Shown here piece after piece: positions 31,961 through 39,237 of a stretch of 46,837 nt of DNA. The stretch comes from a virus. The translations under genes and the position numbers were made by a program. Within the stretch, counting starts at the first letter, position 1, and every line of letters starts with the position of its first letter. A model generated the notes under the pieces. The model searched no databases, was not told the DNA's origin, and saw only the letters and a program-made list of their open reading frames with translations. The stretch lies in IMG/VR virus record IMGVR_UViG_3300037247_000801, positions 1 through 46,837 of that record, one strand, 5' to 3'.

Positions 31961-32005
31961 ATTAGCTAACGCATCAAAATAATATATCTTTTTAGTGCTT
32001 TTGTA

Positions 32006-32033
32006 TTGACAGACAGTTTTGACTGAGTATAAT
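32006..32033 (+). promoter_or_regulatory. Consensus sigma70 promoter, rightward
   Basis: TTGACA (32006-32011), a 16-bp spacer and TATAAT (32028-32033). It drives the ArdA operon and lies back to back with the leftward consensus promoter. Confidence 0.85.
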
Positions 32034-32070
32034 TATATCGACAACACAAACGAAATTATGAGGTTATTAC

Positions 32071-32238
32071 ATGAATACAGCAGCAATCACAGTCTACGAA
32101 GTCAGACTATACAATACACTCCTTAACTACTGGTATACCCATACTATCAACCGCAATAGACTGAGAGCTGAGCAAATCGCTAACCGTCAGGAAAATCTGG
32201 GTTTTCAGTCTGATATTGTAGCCGTGGTGGTAGACTAA
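32071..32238 (+). CDS. Small protein (55 aa)
   Basis: ATG 32071 follows GAGG at 8 bases. Reads MNTAAITVYEVRLYNTLL and continues basic and aromatic (NYWYTHTINRNRLRAEQ) to a hydrophobic end. No family recognised. It is the first gene after the strong rightward promoter, which makes it one of the best-expressed early proteins if the promoter acts as it looks. Confidence 0.55.
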   Translation: MNTAAITVYEVRLYNTLLNYWYTHTINRNRLRAEQIANRQENLGFQSDIVAVVVD

Positions 32239-32342
32239 TGATTATTGCAACCCCAATTAAAAACACTATGCCTCTTGCACCAAGCTCACCGCGCGAACTT
32301 AAGCGAAGAATAAACGGAACACGCATTAATATTAATCTTTAA
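32238..32342 (+). CDS. Very small basic protein (34 aa)
   Basis: The start overlaps the previous stop (TAATG). The product is Pro/Arg/Lys-rich (LAPSSPRELKRRINGTRINI). Coding is uncertain given its length. Coupled translation with the 55-aa gene is the main support. Confidence 0.35.
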   Translation: MIIATPIKNTMPLAPSSPRELKRRINGTRININL

Positions 32343-32391
32343 GACATCAACACACGGCAGGATAAAACCTGCTCTGACTTGATTTTTTAAA

Positions 32392-32427
32392 CGAAGTAAC
32401 AACACAAACACAAACGGAGTAACAACA
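32392..32427 (+). promoter_or_regulatory. A/C-rich leader and ribosome site of ArdA
   Basis: Holds CGAAGTAACAACACAAACA (32392-32410), repeated exactly at 38544-38562, then GGAGTAACAACA directly before ATG. The same GGAGTAACRAC leader precedes 31902 (minus), 33208 and 36163 (minus). It probably gives an unstructured, efficient translation start. Confidence 0.6.
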
Positions 32428-32958
32428 ATGGCAGAACTAGCACAGATATTTTTAACGGATTACGCGAGCTATAACGACGGCTCACAATTTGAATTTGGTC
32501 ACTGGGTAAACCTTGACAACTTCGACGATGCCGACGAGCTCGCAGAGTATATGCGCAACCACTTTGCCAAGGCCGACAAGAAAAGACCTCTTGACTCTTG
32601 GGGCTCCAAGCGTGAGGAAATTATGATCACTGACTTCGAAGGTTTCCCGCGTGAACTTTACAGTGAGTGTATGGACTTCGAGCCAGTCTTTGAATTCCTC
32701 AATATGGATGAAGGCGAAAAGCTCATTTATCAAATTGCCAAAGAAGTAGACCGCACCGACTTGGAGAATATTCAATTTTGGGAAGGCTCCGCGCATGACT
32801 GGCGCGCCGTTGACGACATATACGAGGAGCTTTACCCAGAAGCATACGCAGCGGCTGAGAATGTGCCTTATATGGTCTTTAACTGGGAGCAGTTCGCACA
32901 TGAGTGCCTTTATGAGGTTGTTGTGGATGGCACGTCTTACCTAGTATTGGCCGAATAG
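32428..32958 (+). CDS. ardA: ArdA-like antirestriction protein (176 aa)
   Basis: Matches the ArdA family in length and acidity: N-terminal IFLTDYASYNDG followed by GHWVNLDNFDD, a middle MITDFEGFPRELYSE (the D-[YF]-E-G-[IF]-P box), and a C-terminal acidic helix-rich region (VDDIYEELYPEAYAAAE). ArdA dimers mimic bent B-DNA and block type I restriction enzymes. Its early position behind a consensus promoter and a strong leader fits expression at entry, when incoming DNA is at risk. Confidence 0.85.
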   Translation: MAELAQIFLTDYASYNDGSQFEFGHWVNLDNFDDADELAEYMRNHFAKADKKRPLDSWGSKREEIMITDFEGFPRELYSECMDFEPVFEFLNMDEGEKLIYQIAKEVDRTDLENIQFWEGSAHDWRAVDDIYEELYPEAYAAAENVPYMVFNWEQFAHECLYEVVVDGTSYLVLAE

Positions 32959-33146
32959 TGATAAAGCGCCGTAAAGTAAATTGCCAAGTATTCCTTGAAT
33001 GCTCCAACGGCTACAAGTGGCAAACGACAGTCAACACCACCAGCCCCGACGATAAGATTAAATTCTACTTTATCAACAACATATTCAACGCACCAACAGA
33101 GCAGGAAAGAAGCCTCTGTATAAAGTGCAAGATAGTAAGAAGCTAA
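32958..33146 (+). CDS. Small basic protein (62 aa)
   Basis: GTG start overlaps the ArdA stop (TAGTG). Basic beta-type sequence with Cys at residues 9, 15, 54 and 57 (CQVF, ECSNGYKW, CIKCK). Last gene before the terminator at 33153-33180. Function unknown. Confidence 0.5.
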   Translation: MIKRRKVNCQVFLECSNGYKWQTTVNTTSPDDKIKFYFINNIFNAPTEQERSLCIKCKIVRS

Positions 33147-33152
33147 CCCACC

Positions 33153-33180
33153 GCCGCCAGTTAAGTCTGGCGGCTTTTTT
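33153..33180 (+). terminator. Terminator of the ArdA operon
   Basis: GCCGCCAG and CTGGCGGC pair around a 6-nt loop and are followed by six T. Confidence 0.9.
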
Positions 33181-33207
33181 ATGCAATTAAACAAAGGAGT
33201 AACGACA

Positions 33208-33771
33208 ATGATGCCCATAGAAAAAAAAGAAACAAAACTAGTCGATTCGCGTCGTGAGCAGACGCTAAAAGCCAATGTCATTGGCTATAATAATCTAGTT
33301 AAAGCTGGTCAAGCTATCAAGCCTATAATTGACAAGTACACCGCTGAGAACGACATTAAACTGAATGACGACGGCAGTATATACAAGAAGCAAAAAGATG
33401 AGCTCAATCGGCTCATTAAAGAAGCGACAGAAAAAACCAAATTGCAGCGCTTTAAGATAAGGGCTTGCAAATACGACAGAGGTGTGGAGCTTTGCGTTGA
33501 TATTCGAAATATCTATTATGAAGCCGCCGACGCAAACGGAATGACTAGTCGTCAGCCTCTCGACTGCTTAGTTTATTCAACTGTGGGAGATTGGAGAGCC
33601 AACAATTTTGAGCGCAAAACCGTAACGATTAAACAAGTAAGAGCCGCCGCCGACAAAATAACAAAGCTTTACGCAAAAAAAAGAGACCTAGAACAGAAAA
33701 TGAGAGCCATATATCAACCTTTCTCTAGTTTCGGCGAAGTTGCCAATAGATACAAATGCGCGGATCTCTAA
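33208..33771 (+). CDS. Hypothetical basic protein (187 aa)
   Basis: ATG 33208 follows GGAGTAACGACA, the conserved leader of this region. Lys/Arg-rich helical protein with a coiled start (LVKAGQAIKPIIDKYTAEND) and a C-terminal coiled coil (RAAADKITKLYAKKRDLEQKMRA, in part). No family recognised. Flanked by terminators, so it is its own transcript or reached by read-through. Confidence 0.55.
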   Translation: MMPIEKKETKLVDSRREQTLKANVIGYNNLVKAGQAIKPIIDKYTAENDIKLNDDGSIYKKQKDELNRLIKEATEKTKLQRFKIRACKYDRGVELCVDIRNIYYEAADANGMTSRQPLDCLVYSTVGDWRANNFERKTVTIKQVRAAADKITKLYAKKRDLEQKMRAIYQPFSSFGEVANRYKCADL

Positions 33772-33795
33772 TAAACCACCACATAACCCACAAGA

Positions 33796-33822
33796 GCCGA
33801 CCTTAACCGCGTCGGCCTTTTT
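33796..33822 (+). terminator. Rho-independent terminator
   Basis: GCCGAC and GTCGGC pair around a 9-nt loop and are followed by CTTTTT. Ends the 187-aa gene transcript. Confidence 0.8.
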
Positions 33823-33875
33823 GGTGTAAGGATCAGACAACCGCCTTAAAAGGCATTTAAACAGGATTGGACACA

Positions 33876-34082
33876 ATGGAATTATTCGACATGTTAGTAT
33901 TAGCCGACTGGGTGAAAATCACCAGCGACGGCTTGAAGATATACACCTTCAACGATTACCAAATCAGACAAGACTACGACAGCGACCAATGGCTGACATC
34001 TAAAGATGATATGTGTCTTGAGCCTTGCGACACATTAACGGAAGCCTTCGAATATCTCGCAGAGCATGAGAGGTTCAATTAG
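33876..34082 (+). CDS. Hypothetical small acidic protein (68 aa)
   Basis: ATG 33876 with AGGA about 10 bases upstream. Acidic, beta then helix (WVKITSDGLKIYTFNDYQI, then LTEAFEYLAEHERFN). The stop overlaps the next start as TAGTG. Function unknown. Confidence 0.5.
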   Translation: MELFDMLVLADWVKITSDGLKIYTFNDYQIRQDYDSDQWLTSKDDMCLEPCDTLTEAFEYLAEHERFN

Positions 34083-34351
34083 TGACCGCCGCCGAATTCA
34101 AAGAAATCAGAAAGCATTTAAAATTGTCGTGTCGTCAGTTGAGCGAAGTATTTTTTAAGAACGTGACGACAATTCAACGCTACGACGACGACAGGGTGCC
34201 AGTGCCGAAAATGATAGCAAAGGCAATGCGCGAAATGCTTGCTAAAGCTACCGTTGATCAAACCCGACCGCAACTTTTAGACATAGCCTTAAGACTGATT
34301 AAAAGCCCTACTGACATTGAAACTTTCATCACCAAGCTTAATACTCTTTAG
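34082..34351 (+). CDS. Small HTH-like protein (89 aa)
   Basis: GTG start. Residues 5-45 look like an HTH of the Cro/YdaS type (EFKEIRKHLKLSCRQLSEVF, then NVTTIQRYDDDRVPVPKMIA), similar to regulators that read DNA by an arm and two helices. Located between a terminator and the att region, so an excision or lysogeny control role is possible (inference). Confidence 0.55.
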   Translation: MTAAEFKEIRKHLKLSCRQLSEVFFKNVTTIQRYDDDRVPVPKMIAKAMREMLAKATVDQTRPQLLDIALRLIKSPTDIETFITKLNTL

Positions 34352-34371
34352 ATCCTGTTTGATTGCATACC

Positions 34372-34406
34372 ACCGCTCAAGTTTAGATTAGCTTGAGCGG
34401 TTTTTT
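34372..34406 (+). terminator. Strong terminator before the att region
   Basis: A perfect 10-bp stem (ACCGCTCAAG and complement) with a 10-nt loop is followed by T6. A second 9-bp stem with a 4-nt loop (34418-34439) follows without a T run. Confidence 0.88.
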
Positions 34407-34502
34407 GTGTCTGGGTAACGGGCTCAATTCTGAGCCCGTCGGGGTTTCTTGACCTTTTACTGATAGTTTTTATTCGTTGGTGTACGGTACTCTAAAGGGG
34501 AT

Positions 34503-34723
34503 GACTCAAAACGCCGAAAAATGGCAGACTCAGAAAATGGTGGAATAAGACTCAAAAATAACGAAAAAAGCGGACTCAGAGCCCCTATTTTAGGACTCGC
34601 GCCGTGCTTAAGGTTAATATAACCTATATTCATCTGTGAGCACAAAAAAGCCCAAGTGACTCTAAAACTCAGACTCAAGTGGGTATTTTGGTTGACTCAA
34701 GACCAGATTTAAAAGCCGACTCA
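34503..34723. other. Candidate attP: two groups of GACTCA arm-type repeats around a palindromic core
   Basis: GACTCA or a one-base variant occurs on the same strand at 34503, 34527, 34549, 34573, 34594 (GACTCG), 34658 (GACTCT), 34672, 34694 and 34718. Most spacings are 21-24 bp. The 58-bp gap at 34600-34657 holds AGGTTA-ATA-TAACCT (34611-34625). This arm-core-arm layout next to the integrase gene is that of a phage attachment site. The exact crossover cannot be named without the host sequence. Confidence 0.65.
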
Positions 34724-34777
34724 TAACGGTATTAATCAAGAGGTATATTTTGAAAATACACCTCTCGAAAATCCAAA

Positions 34778-36163
34778 TCACATATCAATCACACCCAAAT
34801 CAACAAGGATATAATTCTCTTCAGCCATAGCTTTAGAGTTACCGAGGATCTTTGCAATATGCAATGAAGTCAGTTTCTTCTCATTGAAGAGCCAAGACGC
34901 CGTTGAACGTCTCATCATTCGACAATTAATATCCTTGGGGAGTATACCCACTCTATGGTCATTCAGCCCCGTTTCAGACCAAACACGACCAGTTCTAACA
35001 TGCGGAAACAAGTAGTGATTTTCTTTCCTAGTCTTCATAAGATCTAAAAGCAACGGTTTAAGAATCTCAGTATTCATTGGAATTTGACGATAGACAGTTT
35101 TGAAATTTGAATTTACATCTATGTCTACATGTTCAGCAGTTAAATGGACAATGTTATTTTCAAAATCCAAAGCACTAGGCATTAGATAAGCCGCCGCCAT
35201 TTTCCTGACGCCAGTAAATAGGTATAGGGCGACAAGAGCCTTATCATAAGGATTTGTTTGTTGATCAATAAGGGGCTGAAAAGCGGAGTATTTCAAAGCC
35301 GTTAAAGCCCCTAGATTCTTACCTTTCTTAGTACTGTATCTTGATGATCTAAATGTAATAGGGCTCTTAGCTACTAAGCCTTCTTCAACGAGATCATTAA
35401 AGAATTGAGTAAACACTTGTTTGCGTGTCCTTAATCTAATGGCTGACTTCCTTTCACCATCAAGAGAGCCGTCCTTAATAGCCTCCATATAAGTTAAGCA
35501 ATTATCTCTAATTGCATCATTAGTCATTATTGTGATCTTCTCACTGACATCAAAACCAGAACTAATAATGAAGTCAACAATGATATTATAATGAGACGAA
35601 GTTTTATGTTTCTCTCTTTTAGTTAGCTTCTTCATTACAGCAGCACGAAACTTTGTTATATCATTAATGTCTTTAATCTGTATTTTGAATCTATTGTTAG
35701 TAATAGAATTAAAGAAGTATCTGCAAGCCCCAAGAATTGTTGGTACTTTATTAGAATAGTCTTCCGCATCACCCTGTAATTTGACAAGTAAGCCGCTAAT
35801 CACTTTAGTTAAACGGTGATTCTCACGCTCAAGAACTAGATTCGCCTCTTTAAGTGCTACGGGATCATTGCTAATACTTTCTTTCATTACGAATTTAGTA
35901 ACGGTCTCTTTAGGTATCACCTCAGGCACTAAGCCGTTAAATATATCCCAAGCCGTTTTACAGGCTCTCTCGCCTTTCCCTCCAATGATATCGCATATAT
36001 CACTTGAAAGTATATTGGCCTCGCGTGGATTCATGGTATAAAGCGAATGTTTTGCCCTTTTACCTAGCGCGTTGGTGAATTGTAAACTCCATACGCCTGT
36101 TTCTTTCCCGCCTCTCTGAAACGGCCTATAGTCTGGCCGTCTTTTTTTGCTATTCTTCGTCAT
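34778..36163 (-). CDS. int: Tyrosine recombinase / integrase with altered active-site residues (461 aa)
   Basis: The C-terminal catalytic domain (about 285-461) has Arg320 in LYLFTGVRKMAAAYLMP, a box II RMMRRSTASWLF with Arg418 but Arg415 where His is usual, LGNS with Asn442 in the place of the His/Trp, and Tyr451 in EENYILV as nucleophile. A core-binding domain lies at about 140-270 and an N-terminal basic region (KKRRPDYRPFQRGGK) may be the arm-binding part. The changed histidines are unusual but occur in divergent family members. The start has the GGAGTAACAACAC leader. It would integrate and excise the phage at the adjacent attP. Confidence 0.85.
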   Translation of the reverse strand: MTKNSKKRRPDYRPFQRGGKETGVWSLQFTNALGKRAKHSLYTMNPREANILSSDICDIIGGKGERACKTAWDIFNGLVPEVIPKETVTKFVMKESISNDPVALKEANLVLERENHRLTKVISGLLVKLQGDAEDYSNKVPTILGACRYFFNSITNNRFKIQIKDINDITKFRAAVMKKLTKREKHKTSSHYNIIVDFIISSGFDVSEKITIMTNDAIRDNCLTYMEAIKDGSLDGERKSAIRLRTRKQVFTQFFNDLVEEGLVAKSPITFRSSRYSTKKGKNLGALTALKYSAFQPLIDQQTNPYDKALVALYLFTGVRKMAAAYLMPSALDFENNIVHLTAEHVDIDVNSNFKTVYRQIPMNTEILKPLLLDLMKTRKENHYLFPHVRTGRVWSETGLNDHRVGILPKDINCRMMRRSTASWLFNEKKLTSLHIAKILGNSKAMAEENYILVDLGVIDM

Positions 36164-36243
36164 GTGTTGTTACTCCGTATTGTTGTTACTTCGTTTGGAT
36201 TTGGCCTTGTGGCCCCGATTGGATTGCAATCGAGGCCGCTAAC

Positions 36244-36441
36244 CTACACCATATGATCTTTCATCCAGCGCTTTAAGGTGCGCTTTGCCTTACTGTCTAT
36301 TTTATTCAAAGCCGTTCTGCCATTTTCCCAATTAGCGACAACCGCCTCAGTTACATTAAGGCTATCGCCCAATGCCTCCTGCGAAATATTCATTACTGCC
36401 CTAAGTGCCTTTAATCTGCCGATGGTGATATGATTCGTCAA
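36244..36441 (-). CDS. Small XRE-type regulator (65 aa)
   Basis: Starts at TTG 36441, 6 bases after GGGAGG. Residues 7-60 are a complete XRE/Cro-C1 HTH domain (LKALRAVMNISQEALGDSLNVTEAVVANWENGRTAL, in positions 10-45). No second domain, so this is a minimal repressor or Cro. Its place between integrase and a divergent HTH gene makes it the most likely lysogeny switch component on this strand. The control region upstream holds 27-bp repeats. Confidence 0.75.
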   Translation of the reverse strand: MTNHITIGRLKALRAVMNISQEALGDSLNVTEAVVANWENGRTALNKIDSKAKRTLKRWMKDHMV

Positions 36442-36811
36442 ACTAACCCTCCCTTTAAATTAACATTCATTATAAAAAACTCAAATATTTTAATTTTTTT
36501 TCATAAGGGCAAAATTCCCCTGTTAATAAGTCCGCTATACCTTCACTCCCATAATGGTACTTTTGCAAACCCAACCCATTTGGATTTTACGCACACTAAG
36601 CGCAGTCGTTATTCCGTTTTTCTATAAGGGTTACTTTGCTCTGTTAATAACATTATGGTAACTATTACATCCAATTTGGATCTTTGCAAGTTCTCGGACT
36701 CAAATTGAGATTTACGCCCAAAAACTCGTATTGACTTTGCTCAATGGCTAACCTAAACTATTCCCATCAACTGGCAGGGAGCTCGTCGATATGCAAACAG
36801 GAGTAAATATT
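36442..36811. promoter_or_regulatory. Lysogeny control region
   Basis: No gene is visible in these 370 bases between divergent HTH genes. Two 27-bp direct repeats (36503-36529 and 36624-36650, 21 of 27 identical) start ATAAGGG and end TGTTAATAA. Further paired words are CCATTTGGATTTT/CCAATTTGGATC and TTTGCAA. It is AT-rich near 36470-36500. Likely operators and promoters for both regulators. Confidence 0.6.
36731..36759 (+). promoter_or_regulatory. Candidate rightward early promoter
   Basis: TTGACT (36731-36736), 17-bp spacer, TAAACT (36754-36759), about 50 bp before the 85-aa HTH gene. A GACTCAAA word lies upstream at about 36712. Confidence 0.5.
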
Positions 36812-37069
36812 ATGAAAAGCCAGACAGTCGGAAGACCGCGTAAGTTCAAGAAGAATAGACGCTTACTACAGGCAATGCGGAATAAAATGATAACAGGGAA
36901 AGCCCTAGCAAAAGCCGTAAGAGTCACTGAAAATACTATCACAAACGCACTTGCAGGTAAGGCAATACTACATAGTAATGCGTCGAGAATTAGCATGATA
37001 CTTAATATGGAAATTAAAGATATATTTGATGTAGTTTCTATATCTGGAGATCTACACTGGCTCAATTAG
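36812..37069 (+). CDS. Cro-like HTH protein (85 aa)
   Basis: Start set at ATG 36812, with AGGAG upstream. The earlier ATG would include its own ribosome site. Basic N-terminus (GRPRKFKKNRRLLQAMR) then an HTH (GKALAKAVRVTENTITNALAGKAI, residues about 34-57). First rightward gene of the early operon, the position of cro in lambdoid phages. Confidence 0.65.
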   Translation: MKSQTVGRPRKFKKNRRLLQAMRNKMITGKALAKAVRVTENTITNALAGKAILHSNASRISMILNMEIKDIFDVVSISGDLHWLN

Positions 37070-37073
37070 AGTC

Positions 37074-37105
37074 AAAAAAAACCCTAGTAGTTCGAGCTAC
37101 TAGGG
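37074..37105 (-). terminator. Minus-oriented terminator with no matching gene
   Basis: CCCTAGTAG and CTACTAGGG pair around 6 nt. The T8 run is on the minus strand (A8 at 37074-37081), so it would stop leftward transcripts. No leftward gene is recognised to its right. Confidence 0.6.
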
Positions 37106-37147
37106 CAGAAAAACGAAAACAATAGTGCAAACAGGAGTCATCATTTC

Positions 37148-37417
37148 ATGACCATCATACAACTAAGTCCCCAATCAGTCAACAATGACCGAGATCATAA
37201 TTTAATCTTTACTAAGTCACCTAAGGCTTATGAGGTATTTAAGTCGTTCCTTAATAAGGACGGGCCACCCTTTCCCCATGATTACATTAATGCCTGTGTG
37301 GCAGCGAAGGCACCATTCGAGGATTATTACTATCACTTTGTAGTCCTCACCTATCTCGATCCTGCTTATCAGGAACGCTTTAGAAACAAAATCTACGAAG
37401 CCTACAAGCTGGGCTGA
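37148..37417 (+). CDS. Hypothetical protein (89 aa)
   Basis: ACAGGAG lies 13 bases before ATG, a somewhat long spacing. Aromatic-rich alpha protein (SPKAYEVFKSFLNKDGPPFPHDY, then FEDYYYHFVVLTYL). No family recognised. Early operon position. Confidence 0.5.
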   Translation: MTIIQLSPQSVNNDRDHNLIFTKSPKAYEVFKSFLNKDGPPFPHDYINACVAAKAPFEDYYYHFVVLTYLDPAYQERFRNKIYEAYKLG

Positions 37418-37511
37418 AAACTCAGCCCAGTTCAAATAAACTATATATCGCTTTGGCTATTCCCTGCCCAAATAGTTGCGCTATGCATCATTTATAAATT
37501 TAAGGAAGATT

Positions 37512-38309
37512 ATGGAAATCATACCAATTAACAATAGCAACGACGGCGAGCCTACAGTAAACTTGAGAGACTTATGGTCTGGTCTTGGATGCAAGAAGAA
37601 GTTTGCAGACTGGAAAGATGATAGACTGCAAGGACTTATAGAAGGTCAAGACTTTTTCCCCGTTTTGGGAAATAGGTCTGGCGGCACAAAAGGCAGAGGT
37701 AAAAAGGACTATGACGTACCTCTCGACGTTGCCAAAAGTATAGCAATGATGGAGCGAAGCGAGAAAGGCCAACAGATCCGCAACTATTTCATCGAAGCTG
37801 AGAAGAAATCTCGATCAATGCAGCCGAAAACATTGTCAATGTCTGATATGTGCCGCGCCTACCTAGAGCAGGATGCAAAGCACAATATTGAGAAGGCCCG
37901 CATTAAAGACAAGCGCGAAGCCACTGTAATGGTTGAACTAGCCCTGCTCTCAACTGACGCTGAGATGAAAAGGATAGTCAGGGAATCTCAAGATAATTGT
38001 AAAGGACTTCTAAACCCCAAGAAAGTCGCCCAGATCGGAGAATTTCAGTCACACATATATGTAAACAAGATCTTACTCGCTATGAGTTTTCAATACATAC
38101 TGCCAAAAGATGAAAGGGAGGTCAGAAAAAAGGTCAAAGGCGAATGGGTTACTTTTACAAGAAAGTTTGAGCCTACTAAAGAAGGCGAGCAATTCGCTAG
38201 AAAATGGCTCAACAATATCGGCCCAAGAACCCTTCAGATATCACTCCGATGGAACCCCGAAATCATCGACCATCTTGACGCCTATATAAATGATCAAGAA
38301 AGCGTATGA
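37512..38309 (+). CDS. AntA/AntB-type antirepressor (265 aa)
   Basis: ATG 37512 has TAAGGAAG 6 bases upstream. Residues about 13-98 are an AntA domain: VNLRDLWSGLGCKKKFADW, GLIEGQDF, then GRGKKDYDVPLDVAKSIAMM and ERSEKGQQIRNYFIEAE. The C-terminal half (about 110-265) is a helical basic domain with TFTRKFEPTKEGEQFARKW, similar to effector parts of other antirepressors. Such proteins bind and inactivate the prophage repressor or act as early regulators. Operon continues with an overlap into the next gene. Confidence 0.82.
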   Translation: MEIIPINNSNDGEPTVNLRDLWSGLGCKKKFADWKDDRLQGLIEGQDFFPVLGNRSGGTKGRGKKDYDVPLDVAKSIAMMERSEKGQQIRNYFIEAEKKSRSMQPKTLSMSDMCRAYLEQDAKHNIEKARIKDKREATVMVELALLSTDAEMKRIVRESQDNCKGLLNPKKVAQIGEFQSHIYVNKILLAMSFQYILPKDEREVRKKVKGEWVTFTRKFEPTKEGEQFARKWLNNIGPRTLQISLRWNPEIIDHLDAYINDQESV

Positions 38310-38524
38310 AAATCTACGCCAACACCATCATCGCCGACGCTACTGACCAAGGCATTCTGATCGACATCGAGCCAACGAAAATAATCTTTGAGAATCTAAC
38401 AGAAGAGGATTGGATACTGGATAAAATGGACTTCAAAAATGTTATCGAATCAGTGACTTGTGATGTATGCAAAAATTGTGGCGGTCATCCCGAATGTTGG
38501 AACTGTAAAGGCTGGCTCGAATAA
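38306..38524 (+). CDS. Small zinc-ribbon-like protein (72 aa)
   Basis: Overlaps the antirepressor stop (ATGA). The C-terminus has CDVCKNCGG-HPECWNCKG, three Cys pairs or half pairs within 20 residues, a likely zinc site. N-terminus beta-type. Function unknown. Follows the pattern of short regulators in early phage operons. Confidence 0.6.
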   Translation: MKIYANTIIADATDQGILIDIEPTKIIFENLTEEDWILDKMDFKNVIESVTCDVCKNCGGHPECWNCKGWLE

Positions 38525-38543
38525 AAAGAGCCCCCAAGACGCC

Positions 38544-38562
38544 CGAAGTAACAACACAAACA
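38544..38562 (+). repeat. Leader repeat shared with the ArdA gene
   Basis: CGAAGTAACAACACAAACA is identical to 32392-32410. Here it lies 63 bases before the RecT-like start and is followed by CAAACG and an A/C-rich stretch. Confidence 0.75.
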
Positions 38563-38625
38563 AACGCCAAGAGGACTCACGCTCAAAACCTACACCCAAA
38601 CCATAACTAATCAAGAGGAAAAATC

Positions 38626-39237
38626 ATGTCTAACGAAGTATCGAAAGTTGAAGAAGTTCAAGAAATCGCAGTATCCCATGATGAGCAAGCATTTGCGCTA
38701 ATTCAGCGTGAGGCGAAGGCATTAGCGTCAAGCCAGCTAATACCAAAGCACTTTCAAGGAAAGGTTGCAGACTGCATCATTGCCTTAGAAATGGCAAAGC
38801 GTATTGGTGCCGCGCCTATGGCTGTACTCCAGAATATTTACATCGTACATGGAAAACCTTCTTGGTCATCCGCTTTCATTATCGCGATGATTAACACAAG
38901 TAAAAGATTTAAACCCCTAAAGTTTAAGTATGAAAAAACCGACGATGACACGGCTTGTATTGCTTATACGGACTATCTCGATTCAGACGAAAAAGTGATC
39001 GGCCCTAAAGTCACCATGTCTATGGCAAGGGCTGAAGGCTGGTATGATAAAGCTGGCTCAAAGTGGAAGACAATGCCACAGCTAATGCTGAGCTACCGAG
39101 CGGCAACATTTTTTGGTCGCTTGTACTGTCCTGACTTATTAATGGGTATGCACTCAGTCGAGGAAAACGCAGACATCTACCAAGTCGATAAGCCGACGTT
39201 CAAGACAGTGGAGGACTTCAAAGATGTGGAAGACTAG
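38626..39237 (+). CDS. RecT-like single-strand annealing protein (203 aa)
   Basis: Contains the RecT-type core LIPKHFQGKVADCIIALEMA, KRIGAAPMAVLQNIYIVHGK and PSWSSAFIIAMINTSKRF (residues about 38-100), then GPKVTMSMARAEGW and MPQLMLSYRAATFFGR. Ends with an acidic tail. RecT proteins anneal DNA strands after exonuclease resection. Directly followed by a YqaJ exonuclease and an SSB-like protein, a standard phage recombination cassette. Confidence 0.82.
   Translation: MSNEVSKVEEVQEIAVSHDEQAFALIQREAKALASSQLIPKHFQGKVADCIIALEMAKRIGAAPMAVLQNIYIVHGKPSWSSAFIIAMINTSKRFKPLKFKYEKTDDDTACIAYTDYLDSDEKVIGPKVTMSMARAEGWYDKAGSKWKTMPQLMLSYRAATFFGRLYCPDLLMGMHSVEENADIYQVDKPTFKTVEDFKDVED

Noticed and set aside
32482-32901. 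Minus-strand frame of 139 aa over ArdA
   Set aside because: ArdA motifs are clear on the plus strand.
34418-34439. Second stem after 34406 as an independent terminator
   Set aside because: Stable 9-bp stem with a 4-nt loop but no T tract. Mentioned only as part of the first terminator entry.
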